Source of the DNA: a virus
Length of the DNA: 25,601 nt
Strand: one strand, 5' to 3'
Virus record (IMG/VR): IMGVR_UViG_3300021959_009657
Coordinates: 1 to 25,601 of that record
Part shown: piece by piece, positions 6,654 to 13,700 of the stretch
Numbering within the stretch: the first letter of the stretch is position 1
Layout: every line of letters begins with the position of its first letter
Position numbers and translations under genes: made by a program
The notes under the pieces: model-generated
What the model was told of the DNA's origin: nothing
What the model saw: the letters and a program-made list of their open reading frames with translations, nothing else
Databases searched by the model: none

Positions 6654-7167
6654 ACTTAAAACAATAAAAGTAAGATGGCAACATGACCAAAAAGCTAACG
6701 AATGGAACTGGATTAAGCTATTTAAAGAGCATATGGATTTCAGTCTTGGTTTTACTAATTGTGAAAAAAACGCATGGATAATCAAAACTTTAGTAAACAG
6801 AAAAGAAAGATATAAGTTTAAATCATGTAAAAATATAGTTCTAGTAGGTTCTGGATTTTATCCTTATAGTTTATTTGATGTTTATAAACAATATGAACAT
6901 ATTAACTTAATTGGGATAGATTACGATGAAAACTGTATAAGAATAAGTCAATTATTATTGGATTCTGCTAACATTAATGATAGAATTAAAGTTATTCATG
7001 CAGACGGCTGTGAGTTTGATTATGGATTTTTAGGACACGAAGATTTAGTTTTTTTAAGTGTGGATATAGAAAAAAGAAATGATATATATAGTAGAGTCAT
7101 ACAAACTAGTAAAGCGTCTGTATATGTCTGTGAGCCTAAGAATAGGTGGGTAAAAAATAGAGCATAA
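6607..7167 (+). CDS. SAM-dependent class I methyltransferase-fold enzyme, nicotianamine-synthase-like
   Basis: A 186-residue Rossmann protein. The SAM-binding glycine motif is NIVLVGSGFYPYSL (about 79-92). Strand 2 ends in the acidic NLIGIDYDEN, an Ala-Asp pair in VIHADGCEFDYG marks motif III, and DLVFLSVDI is motif IV. The GSGFYPYS loop and FLSVDI pattern recall nicotianamine synthase, which transfers aminocarboxypropyl groups from SAM rather than methyl groups; it is shorter than those enzymes (about 260-320). The start ATG 6607 overlaps the glycosyltransferase by 47 bases without a clear ribosome binding site; a shorter start inside the gene is possible. It is the last gene before the shared terminator. 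An ordinary small methyltransferase is the main alternative; substrate unknown. Confidence 0.6.
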   Translation: MVQKKQLTPYTDAANKLKTIKVRWQHDQKANEWNWIKLFKEHMDFSLGFTNCEKNAWIIKTLVNRKERYKFKSCKNIVLVGSGFYPYSLFDVYKQYEHINLIGIDYDENCIRISQLLLDSANINDRIKVIHADGCEFDYGFLGHEDLVFLSVDIEKRNDIYSRVIQTSKASVYVCEPKNRWVKNRA

Positions 7168-7197
7168 AAAAAAGCCCTCGTAAAAGAGGGCTTTTTT
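7166..7197. terminator. bidirectional rho-independent terminator between convergent operons
   Basis: A run of A, then GCCCTC (7174-7179), a six-base loop, GAGGGC (7186-7191) and six T form a perfect GC stem extended by A-T pairs. Read on either strand it gives a hairpin followed by a U tract. It lies directly after the last plus-strand gene and overlaps the stop codon region of the last minus-strand gene. Confidence 0.92.
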
Positions 7198-7366
7198 AGT
7201 ATGAGTATTCTTTAGGTATAAACTTTCCTTTTTTAAAAACTTTTACTTTAGGAGACTTAGTTTTTCTCGGCTTATACCCGCCGTCTTTTAAATATCTACC
7301 CTTTTTTGTAATCTTAACTAGCCGTCCTGACGTTCTTCTTAGAAAATCAGGAGCTAAATAAGACAT
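7196..7366 (-). CDS. small basic hypothetical protein
   Basis: A 56-residue frame, ATG at 7366-7364 and TAA at 7198-7196. The protein (start MSYLAPDFLRRTSGRLVKIT) is rich in Lys and Arg and has no recognisable domain, signal peptide or membrane segment. Its start codon shares one base with the stop of the upstream gene (TAATG), so it is probably translated by reinitiation, which is the main support for it being real. Its stop codon overlaps the T tract of the shared terminator, making it the last gene of the minus-strand transcript. A small DNA- or RNA-binding or virion-associated role is conceivable but not shown. Confidence 0.65.
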   Translation of the reverse strand: MSYLAPDFLRRTSGRLVKITKKGRYLKDGGYKPRKTKSPKVKVFKKGKFIPKEYSY

Positions 7367-7605
7367 TAAGGGTTTTTATCTTTTGAGGGAGTACCGTAAT
7401 CCAAAGTCCTATTTGGCATATCACTCACATTAACGCCCTCACCATTATAAACAGCTTTAAGAGTAGAGGTAACAGAATCTCCTTCTAAATACCTTTGTTT
7501 TGCTTTTTCTACGCGTTTATCATCATATTCAATAAAGCCGTACTGGTTACTTCCGCCTATTTGAACTAACTTTTTATCGCCTAGACCTCCGGGTTTTGCG
7601 ACCAT
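7366..7605 (-). CDS. small hypothetical protein
   Basis: A 79-residue protein beginning MVAKPGGLGDKKLVQIGG and rich in Gly, Lys and Asp. No domain is recognised. The start ATG 7605 has AAGGAGA seven bases before it, the same strong site as several neighbouring late genes, so expression with the virion genes is likely. It overlaps the next small gene by one base. The middle (KRVEKAKQRYLEGDS) could form a short helix. A minor virion protein is plausible from position only. Confidence 0.65.
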   Translation of the reverse strand: MVAKPGGLGDKKLVQIGGSNQYGFIEYDDKRVEKAKQRYLEGDSVTSTLKAVYNGEGVNVSDMPNRTLDYGTPSKDKNP

Positions 7606-7616
7606 ATTGGTTCTCC

Positions 7617-7871
7617 TTATTTATTATATCCGCGACCCTTACTTGGGGCACCGCCCATCTCTGCAGAAGGTGTGTTTTCACCCATCGACCCTGTAGCGTC
7701 GATATACCCTTTAGCAGCTTTCATGGGATTGTTTTTATTAACCATACCACCTGGTTGGTTATAGTTACCTTTAGCAGAAGACCCTCCTGCAGCAGCTTTA
7801 TCTACAGAACCTGCGTTCTTATAATTTTCTGCCATACCAGTAACATCAAATCCGATTACTTTTCTAGCCAT
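7617..7871 (-). CDS. small Gly/Ala-rich hypothetical protein
   Basis: An 84-residue protein starting MARKVIGFDVTG. It is low in hydrophobic residues and rich in Gly, Ala, Asn and Lys, so it is probably largely unstructured after the first 15 residues. The start ATG 7871 is chosen because AAAGGAGA lies about eight bases upstream; a longer frame up to 7925 would start inside the usg gene without a site. It lies between usg and another small gene. A scaffold-like or decoration role in the virion is possible, but no homology is recognised. Confidence 0.65.
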   Translation of the reverse strand: MARKVIGFDVTGMAENYKNAGSVDKAAAGGSSAKGNYNQPGGMVNKNNPMKAAKGYIDATGSMGENTPSAEMGGAPSKGRGYNK

Positions 7872-8121
7872 TGTAAATTTCTCCTTTTGAAATATTATAT
7901 GAATTTCCATCCATATTTGCGACATTAACTTCTTTTATTATAGCATCAATATTTTTATGCCAGAAGTTTAAAAATCTATGAACTCTGAAAAAGTGGGGGG
8001 TTATATCTAAAGTTTGCCATAAAAATTCTTGTATAATATTATTATAATCTGGCATCCAGTAGTAAACTTGTACAGTTACTAACTCTTTTTTAGAAATAAT
8101 CACCCCACTATCAGAAATCAT
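7864..8121 (-). CDS. usg: Usg-family protein
   Basis: An 85-residue protein whose core matches the Usg family, known from Alphaproteobacteria where the gene lies near trp genes and its function is unclear. Matching elements in order are VQVYYWMPDYNNIIQEF (family: EILYxMPDxxxLLQxF), LWQTLDITPHFFRVHRFL (family: WQxxDLAPxFPxLRxFL), NFWHKNIDA and EVNVA near the end. The length agrees with the family (about 85-95). The start ATG 8121 comes two bases after the stop of the beta-helix gene, with no ribosome binding site of its own, so translation is probably coupled. It is surrounded by small late phage genes. It suggests an alphaproteobacterial host or gene source (inference). Confidence 0.8.
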   Translation of the reverse strand: MISDSGVIISKKELVTVQVYYWMPDYNNIIQEFLWQTLDITPHFFRVHRFLNFWHKNIDAIIKEVNVANMDGNSYNISKGEIYNG

Positions 8122-8123
8122 TT

Positions 8124-8855
8124 TTACGAAATTGCAGCTACAACTGTCTCCGTATGATTACCTGCGTTAGCAGCAGCAGCATGAGAACCACGAACTGTAA
8201 TTGTTGGTGCGAGTCCTGCAGCAATTGTAGAAGCATAGTTATTAGCTCCCGTGAATGTACAGTGTTCAATAGTCATATTACCGTTTGACAGAGCGCCAGC
8301 ATCACTAGCAATCGTGCAGTGTCTTAGGGTAACAGTACCAGAACAGTGTTGTACAATACCGTACCCTGGTCCTACAGTAGTTCCTAACTCACAATGATCA
8401 AGAGTAATTGCCGCGTTCATACTTACACCAGCATCTCCAGCAGCATTAGCGTCTGTAACACCTGCCGTAACCGCACCATTTGCGAGGGCAAGAGCAGCAC
8501 TTCTTGCATTACCAACAGTGCCGTTAAGAACAGAATCATATACTTTAACTGTAACTTCTGTGTTACCTACGATTAGTCCTGCAGCATTGATTGTTACATT
8601 TTTAATAACAACATTTGATCCTTGAGAAGTGGCATCAGGGATGGAAAATCCGTTAAAAATAACTTCATCTCTATCACCAACACCTACAATTGCTACATCT
8701 CCAACATTAGATGTGCGAGGGTCGGCATATGTTCCGGGATATACTAGAATAGTATCTCCAGAACCTAAAATTGTAGTGGGAATTTCGTGTACGCTTTTAA
8801 ACTGAGCATTATCTGTTAGCTCAGGGCTTACCTTATGAATAGCCTTATTTGCCAT
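8124..8855 (-). CDS. right-handed beta-helix (pectate-lyase-fold-like) protein, probable virion protein
   Basis: A 243-residue protein with no recognised name. From about residue 30 (GSGDTILVYPGTY) it shows short repeated strands of the type VTLRHCTI, MTIEHCTF, ITLDHCEL and VVIKNVTI, spaced about 15-25 residues apart, as in parallel beta-helices. Similar folds occur in phage fibres and tailspikes that bind or cleave glycans. No catalytic residues can be assigned. The start ATG 8855 has AAAGGAGA eight bases upstream, predicting strong expression. It lies in the block of small genes after the fibre genes and just before usg. A decoration or fibre-tip protein is the most likely role. Confidence 0.65.
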   Translation of the reverse strand: MANKAIHKVSPELTDNAQFKSVHEIPTTILGSGDTILVYPGTYADPRTSNVGDVAIVGVGDRDEVIFNGFSIPDATSQGSNVVIKNVTINAAGLIVGNTEVTVKVYDSVLNGTVGNARSAALALANGAVTAGVTDANAAGDAGVSMNAAITLDHCELGTTVGPGYGIVQHCSGTVTLRHCTIASDAGALSNGNMTIEHCTFTGANNYASTIAAGLAPTITVRGSHAAAANAGNHTETVVAAIS

Positions 8856-8877
8856 TAGTTTATTCTCCTTTTATAGG

Positions 8878-9078
8878 TTATTTACCTTTTCGCGATTTCC
8901 CAGCTTTGCTTAAGGCAATCGCGACAGCTTGCAGTTTCTGGGCTTTAGCTTTTGAAACTCCACGCCGTTTTGAAAGTGTAGCGATAGATTTTTTTCTAGA
9001 TTTACCTACACTCTTCTTATTTAATTCTTTTATATTAGCCGATATTGTTTTTTGGCTTTTACCCTTCTTCAGTGGCAT
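8878..9078 (-). CDS. small basic phage protein (MPLKKG family, DUF6496-like)
   Basis: A 66-residue, very basic protein with the recurrent phage-type signature MPLKKGKSQKTISANIKEL at the N-terminus and AVAIALSKAGKSR near the C-terminus. Between them is a Lys/Arg/Ser-rich helix-prone stretch. Small proteins of this type are common in phage genomes near structural genes, but their role is not known to me; nucleic-acid binding is plausible from the charge. The start ATG 9078 lies 20 bases inside the preceding gene with no strong ribosome binding site, so coupling to that gene is likely. Confidence 0.75.
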   Translation of the reverse strand: MPLKKGKSQKTISANIKELNKKSVGKSRKKSIATLSKRRGVSKAKAQKLQAVAIALSKAGKSRKGK

Positions 9079-9325
9079 CTAACTTAATCTCTACTTCACA
9101 CTCTCCTTGAGATAGTGTGGTTGTTTCTGAATTACTATAAACAATATAATCTCTTAGTGAGTTTAGATACGCCGAAGAAACAGCTAATTTATTTGTCCAC
9201 CAACTAGGTAAAGAAGCTTCCATATCCGAAGGTAACGCTTGTTGGATATCCGCAACTTCTTCTAAAATTTGTCTACACTGTCTCATTGCAGAAGCAACAT
9301 CTGTGTGTCCGTCTTTAATTTTCAT
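9059..9325 (-). CDS. possible internal in-frame product (88 residues) of the SWWTNKLAVS protein
   Basis: Inside the larger gene, ATG 9325 (MKIKDGHTDV) is preceded by GAAGAGGA with nine bases before the ATG, a much better ribosome binding site than that of the full-length start. The product would contain exactly the conserved DGHTDVASA...SWWTNKLAVS part, which occurs as a short stand-alone protein in other phages as far as I recall. Either both forms are made, or an upstream gene has fused in frame to it. No experiment-like evidence is available from sequence alone. Confidence 0.45.
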   Translation of the reverse strand: MKIKDGHTDVASAMRQCRQILEEVADIQQALPSDMEASLPSWWTNKLAVSSAYLNSLRDYIVYSNSETTTLSQGECEVEIKLDATEEG

Positions 9326-9715
9326 TGTTTTTTCCTCTTCTTTATTAACTAAAGTATTAATAGAATCTGTTGGATGCATAATTTGAGTAAGATGCATTTC
9401 CATAAAAGAAAAACTAGACAAAAATTGCATACTATCTAGTAAATGTCTCGCAGCGAGTCCAACAAAGTATAAGATCGAATTTGAAAAACCAAAAGCGGCT
9501 GATAGTTCTTCCTCTGAAACAGTTCCTCTAGCAACTACTGCTTTTTCCAATGCAAGAAGAGTGTCCATCTCTGACAAAGCGCTAGAAACATAACCTTTAT
9601 CCGTAGCACTCATGTCTTCTACATAGTTACTAATAGCAGTAAACGCTTCGACTGCCCCAGGGCAAATGTCAAAGTTTTTAGTAGTAATTCCTAAAATAGT
9701 TATTTGATTTTCCAT
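9059..9715 (-). CDS. hypothetical phage protein with C-terminal SWWTNKLAVS domain
   Basis: A 218-residue protein in two parts. Residues 1-130 are helical-looking and unrecognised (AVEAFTAISNYVEDM, SILYFVGLAARHLLDSM). Residues 131-200 carry a signature seen in small marine-phage proteins: KDGHTDVASAMRQCRQ, then LPSWWTNKLAVSSAYLNSLR. The C-terminus is acidic. There is no ribosome binding site before ATG 9715, but a TATAAT box ends six bases upstream, so the message may be leaderless. A strong internal site precedes Met131. The downstream small basic gene starts inside its last 20 bases. A virion-associated or assembly role is likely from context only. Confidence 0.7.
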   Translation of the reverse strand: MENQITILGITTKNFDICPGAVEAFTAISNYVEDMSATDKGYVSSALSEMDTLLALEKAVVARGTVSEEELSAAFGFSNSILYFVGLAARHLLDSMQFLSSFSFMEMHLTQIMHPTDSINTLVNKEEEKTMKIKDGHTDVASAMRQCRQILEEVADIQQALPSDMEASLPSWWTNKLAVSSAYLNSLRDYIVYSNSETTTLSQGECEVEIKLDATEEG

Positions 9716-9721
9716 ATTAGT

Positions 9722-9751
9722 ATTATAAAACAGCTTAATTTAAAAAGCCAA
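9722..9751 (-). promoter_or_regulatory. possible promoter giving a leaderless transcript
   Basis: On the minus strand TTGGCT (9751-9746) and TATAAT (9727-9722) are 18 bases apart. The -10 box ends six bases before ATG 9715, so the predicted transcript start coincides with the start codon. The surrounding 80-base gap is the only sizeable space in the minus-strand late block, which adds support, but AT-rich DNA gives chance matches. Confidence 0.45.
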
Positions 9752-9797
9752 TTTTAATTTGATTATCTATTTGAATAGTAGGGTTGACTCTATTTAT

Positions 9798-10784
9798 TTA
9801 ATTATCAATTTGATTTGAGGAATTAAAAAGGGTAATTTCTCCCGTCTTTAAGTCTTCTTCTACTTTTTCTCTGCTGCTTACAATTTTTCCGCATTGAGAT
9901 TTACACAAACTAAAGCTTCTATCGTACCCTTGTAAAAACTGTTGTAATTTTCCCCAATATTGATAGTTTAAAATTTTTTCTAAGGGAACCTCAAGTCCGT
10001 TAAATAAGTGTTCATAATCTTTTATGTAATAAAACTTAGAATTATTTTCATCATAATAGTGCCCTCCTGTCCAACAACATCTAAACACTAATCCTTCTGG
10101 AGAAATATACCATTTACCCCAATCATCCCATGAACAGATAATTTTTTTAGGAATCTTTGATAAATCTTTTTTTCGCTTGTGGTGTCTATAAATTCCATCT
10201 TTTGGGGGATGGAAATCTCTATTAGTAGTAACAGTACTAAAAGTAGTAAAACCTAAATCTATAGCTACTTGTTTGGCTTCTTCTACTTGATGTTGGTTAT
10301 AATCAAATACTATATATTTCCAATGAACTTGCGTACTGTTACAATCAATTACTGTTTTAGCATTTTCTAACACTTTTTCATATGTAGTATTAATTCTATA
10401 AAGAGAATGAGTATCAGAAAGACCATCTAAATCAAAATTAATAATGTCTTGTTTTGTTAAAATATTTCCAACATCTGTCCAATAATCTTTATCGTGTATC
10501 CCACCATTAGTATGAATTAATAATTTTGTATCATGTAATTTTACATAACTTATAATCTCTCTAAACTCACGATTCATTATTGAATCACCAAAATTACCAT
10601 TAAATATTAACCATTCTAGGTTTTGTAATAATTCTGGATAAAACAAAGTTTTAAAATTTTCAAGAGTTATTGTATATTTAGCGTCATTTAAATTAACTCT
10701 AAGTGGTTTTAATCTGTGACATGCCGGGCATTTTGCGTTACAACGAAAAGTTAATTCAGTAGTTAGTTGTCGTATTTTTTCCAA
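9798..10784 (-). CDS. radical SAM enzyme with C-terminal Cys-rich (SPASM/twitch-like) region
   Basis: A 328-residue radical SAM protein. The [4Fe-4S] cluster motif C-x3-C-x2-C is Cys15-Cys19-Cys22 in RCNAKCPACH. The SAM-binding side shows NGNFGDSI and LLIHTNGG, followed by INFDLDGL. Near the C-terminus CSWDDWGKWYISPEGLVFRC and LCKSQCG supply extra cysteines in the arrangement of twitch/SPASM auxiliary-cluster domains, found in enzymes that modify peptides and other substrates. The start is TTG 10784, one base after the stop of the repeat-fibre gene, with only a weak site, so it is probably coupled to fibre translation. No precursor peptide is obvious; candidate substrates are the neighbouring small proteins or the fibre itself (inference). 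Such genes recur in marine phages with unknown roles. Confidence 0.85.
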   Translation of the reverse strand: MEKIRQLTTELTFRCNAKCPACHRLKPLRVNLNDAKYTITLENFKTLFYPELLQNLEWLIFNGNFGDSIMNREFREIISYVKLHDTKLLIHTNGGIHDKDYWTDVGNILTKQDIINFDLDGLSDTHSLYRINTTYEKVLENAKTVIDCNSTQVHWKYIVFDYNQHQVEEAKQVAIDLGFTTFSTVTTNRDFHPPKDGIYRHHKRKKDLSKIPKKIICSWDDWGKWYISPEGLVFRCCWTGGHYYDENNSKFYYIKDYEHLFNGLEVPLEKILNYQYWGKLQQFLQGYDRSFSLCKSQCGKIVSSREKVEEDLKTGEITLFNSSNQIDN

Positions 10785-10785
10785 G

Positions 10786-13700
10786 TTAGTTCCAATAATT
10801 AATGTGAATAGGTATTCCCGCAGGAATTGTTGCGGAAGGGTCTGTGAGCTGTATTACGCCAGAACCAGGTACAACATAGTCTGTAGTAGGTAGCTGTCCT
10901 ATTCCTGATAAAGACACCCGTGTTCTCCCAATAACTGATACAGCTGCTCCAATTCCATAAGCATTTGCTCCTGCCACACTAGTAACAACGTTTGTAGCAG
11001 GAGATAGCGTAGTTCCTGCAACAGCAGCAACATTATCTTGCACCACATTAATATTAGCATTTAGCCTATTAAAGGTTGCAAGATCGTTAGCAAGAGGGTC
11101 AACTCCTTGAGTTAAAAATGCTCCTACATTAGCTGTACCCCTAACATCTAAGTTATATGAAGAAGTAGCAGTCGCATCTCCAACAATGATATTTGCTTTT
11201 CCAGAAGCCGCATGTGTTCTAATTACTGCATTAGCGGGGGTTCCGAGACTAATAGCAGCGGCTACAGGAGCAGTGTTACCGGCAATACCTAGACCCCCAG
11301 CAATTGCAGTGTCTCCATCAGCAGCTATTGTTATTACCTCGGCTTTAGAGGCTACCCCAATAGTGCCTCCGTCTTTAATCTTAATGTCGTCAGCAAACGT
11401 TACAATACCGTCACTAGCAATTCCAATGGCTGTAGGAGAGGAAGCGCTACCAATTGTACCAGCATCTTTAATCTTGATATCGTCAGCAAACGTTACAATA
11501 CCGTCACTAGCAATTCCGATAGCTGTAGGCGAGGAAGCGCTACCAATTGTACCAGCATCTTTAATCTTGATATCGTCAGCAAACGTTACAATACCGTCAC
11601 TAGCAATTCCGATAGCTGTAGGAGAGGAAGCGCTACCAATTGTACCAGCATCTTTAATCTTGATATCGTCAGCAAACGTTACAATACCGTCACTAGCAAT
11701 TCCGATAGCTGTAGGAGAGGAAGCGCTACCAATTGTACCAGCATCTTTAATCTTGATATCGTCAGCAAACGTTACAATACCGTCACTAGCAATTCCGATA
11801 GCTGTAGGCGAGGAAGCGCTACCAATTGTACCAGCGTCTTTAATCTTGATATCGTCAGCAAACGTTACAATACCGTCACTAGCAATTCCGATAGCTGTAG
11901 GAGAGGAAACGCTACCAATTGTACCAGCGTCTTTAATCTTGATATCGTCAGCAAACGTTACAATACCTGTTGAAGCTATAGTAATAGCTCCGGTAGAAGA
12001 TGCTACCCCTATTGTCCCGCCATCTTTTATGAGAATGTCGTCTTTAAAAGTAACAATACCGGCGGAAGAAACAGTCATTGCGTCAGCAGCAGATGCCACC
12101 CCGATTGTTCCACCATCTTTAATCTTAATATCGTCAACAAAGGTAACTACCCCGTCTGAAGCAATCTGTATTGCTGCCGTAGAGCCTGCAGAGCCTATAT
12201 TTCCGTCATTAGGAACAAGAACCCCTGCATCTCCTGAAAGTACTATGGATTCTGCAGTAATATGTCGAGCGTCTAAATTAGCCGCACTTGTTGCACTAAT
12301 AGCAGTATTAGTATGAGGAGAAGAGGTATGAGCTACCACAACTTTGTTTACTGATTCGTCATAACCAACAAAAACATTACCTTGTGCTCCCCGACTCATC
12401 ATAAGCCCTGTATCTAAACTAGGAGTTCCTGACGCCCCAGAAGCAGTTAAAATAATCCTATCTTCAACTGTTAGGTTAGTAACGTTTTGGTCTACGGTAT
12501 CGCCACTAACTATTAAGTTACCTGTAATTGTTAAATCGTCCGACACAGTAACTGCGCCATCTCCGGCAACAGTAATAGCTCCGGGGGCGCTAGCTGACCC
12601 AATAGTGCCACTATCTTTAATTTTAATGTCATCCACAAAGGTTACTATACCGTCACTAGCGATACTAATAGCTGCAGGTGTTGTAGCGCTACCAATTGTC
12701 CCAGCGTCTTTAATCTTGATATCGTCAGCAAACGTTACAATACCGTCACTAGCAATTCCGATAGCTGTAGGAGAGGAAACGCTACCAATTGTACCAGCGT
12801 CTTTAATCTTGATATCGTCAGCAAACGTTACAATACCGTCACTAGCAATTTCGATAGCTGTAGGCGAGGAAACGCTACCAATTGTACCAGCATCTTTAAT
12901 CTTAATGTCATCTACAAACGTTACTATACCTGTTGAAGCGATACTAATAGCGGAAGTAGAACTTGTAACACCGATTGTTGCAGCGTCTTTGAGGATGATA
13001 TCATCTTTAAAAGTAACTATACCACCACTGCTAATTTGTACGGCATCAGTGGCTCCCACAGATCCAATATCTCCATCATTTGGAATTACAATCCCACCAG
13101 AATGAGTTGTTTGTTGACTGAAGGTTGTTTTACCATCCGAAGCAATTGCTATTGCATCTGTGTCAGATGTATGTCCAATGTTTGTTCCATTAACTATGAT
13201 ATTATCAACAGTTAAACTTGTTAGTGTACCTAATGATGTTATGTTTCCCTGTGCGGCAGTAGATAACGTACCAGAAAGACTAGTAGCACTTAAAGCTCCG
13301 ACATTAGCTGATCCTCTAACATCTAATCTAAAAGGTGTTATAGAGCCATCTATGTCACCATTGCCCTCTCCAATAATAACGTTACCACCAACAGGGTTTG
13401 CCGAAGTTCCATACTGAATAATAACGTTAGCAGGACTTCCAATAGTTATAGAGGTAGTTTCGGGAGTAAGGTTAGATACTCCAAGAGAAGTAGATTCGTT
13501 TGTTGTAATAGTTCCTGTAAAATTTGTTCCAGCTAAAATACTGGCAATATTAGCTTCCGCAGCGTCAACGTTACCTTTTACACTATTAACATTAGCAGTA
13601 ACAGTGTTAATATTAGCAGTAGTAGCGTTTAGGTTTGCTTGAACAATACCCGGATCTACACCGTCTTCTACATGTCTAGCTAAAATAACGTTATCACCAA

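Noticed and set aside
7596-7928. Plus-strand open frame of 110 codons
   Set aside because: Antisense to a small gene with a strong ribosome binding site and beyond the bidirectional terminator; no promoter or start signal.
9716-9797. Terminator hairpin in the 80-base gap after the radical SAM gene
   Set aside because: Only a weak GCTT/AAGC pairing without a GC-rich stem or T tract was seen.
9750-9825. Imperfect direct repeat (AATCAAATT-like words) at and after the radical SAM 3' end, as an attachment or insertion scar
   Set aside because: The words are short, AT-rich and imperfect, with no matching copy seen at the other end of the gene; chance is a sufficient explanation.
11186-12316. Long plus-strand open frame (376 codons) with repeats of ISSANVTIPSLAIPIAVGEE type
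   Set aside because: It is the antisense reading of the 93-bp fibre repeat, whose period is a multiple of three and so keeps frames open on both strands. No ribosome binding site or independent domain supports it. The frame at 12605-13105 is the same effect.
11393-13015. CRISPR-like periodic repeats
   Set aside because: Units are contiguous 93-bp coding repeats without unique spacers, in frame within a fibre gene.
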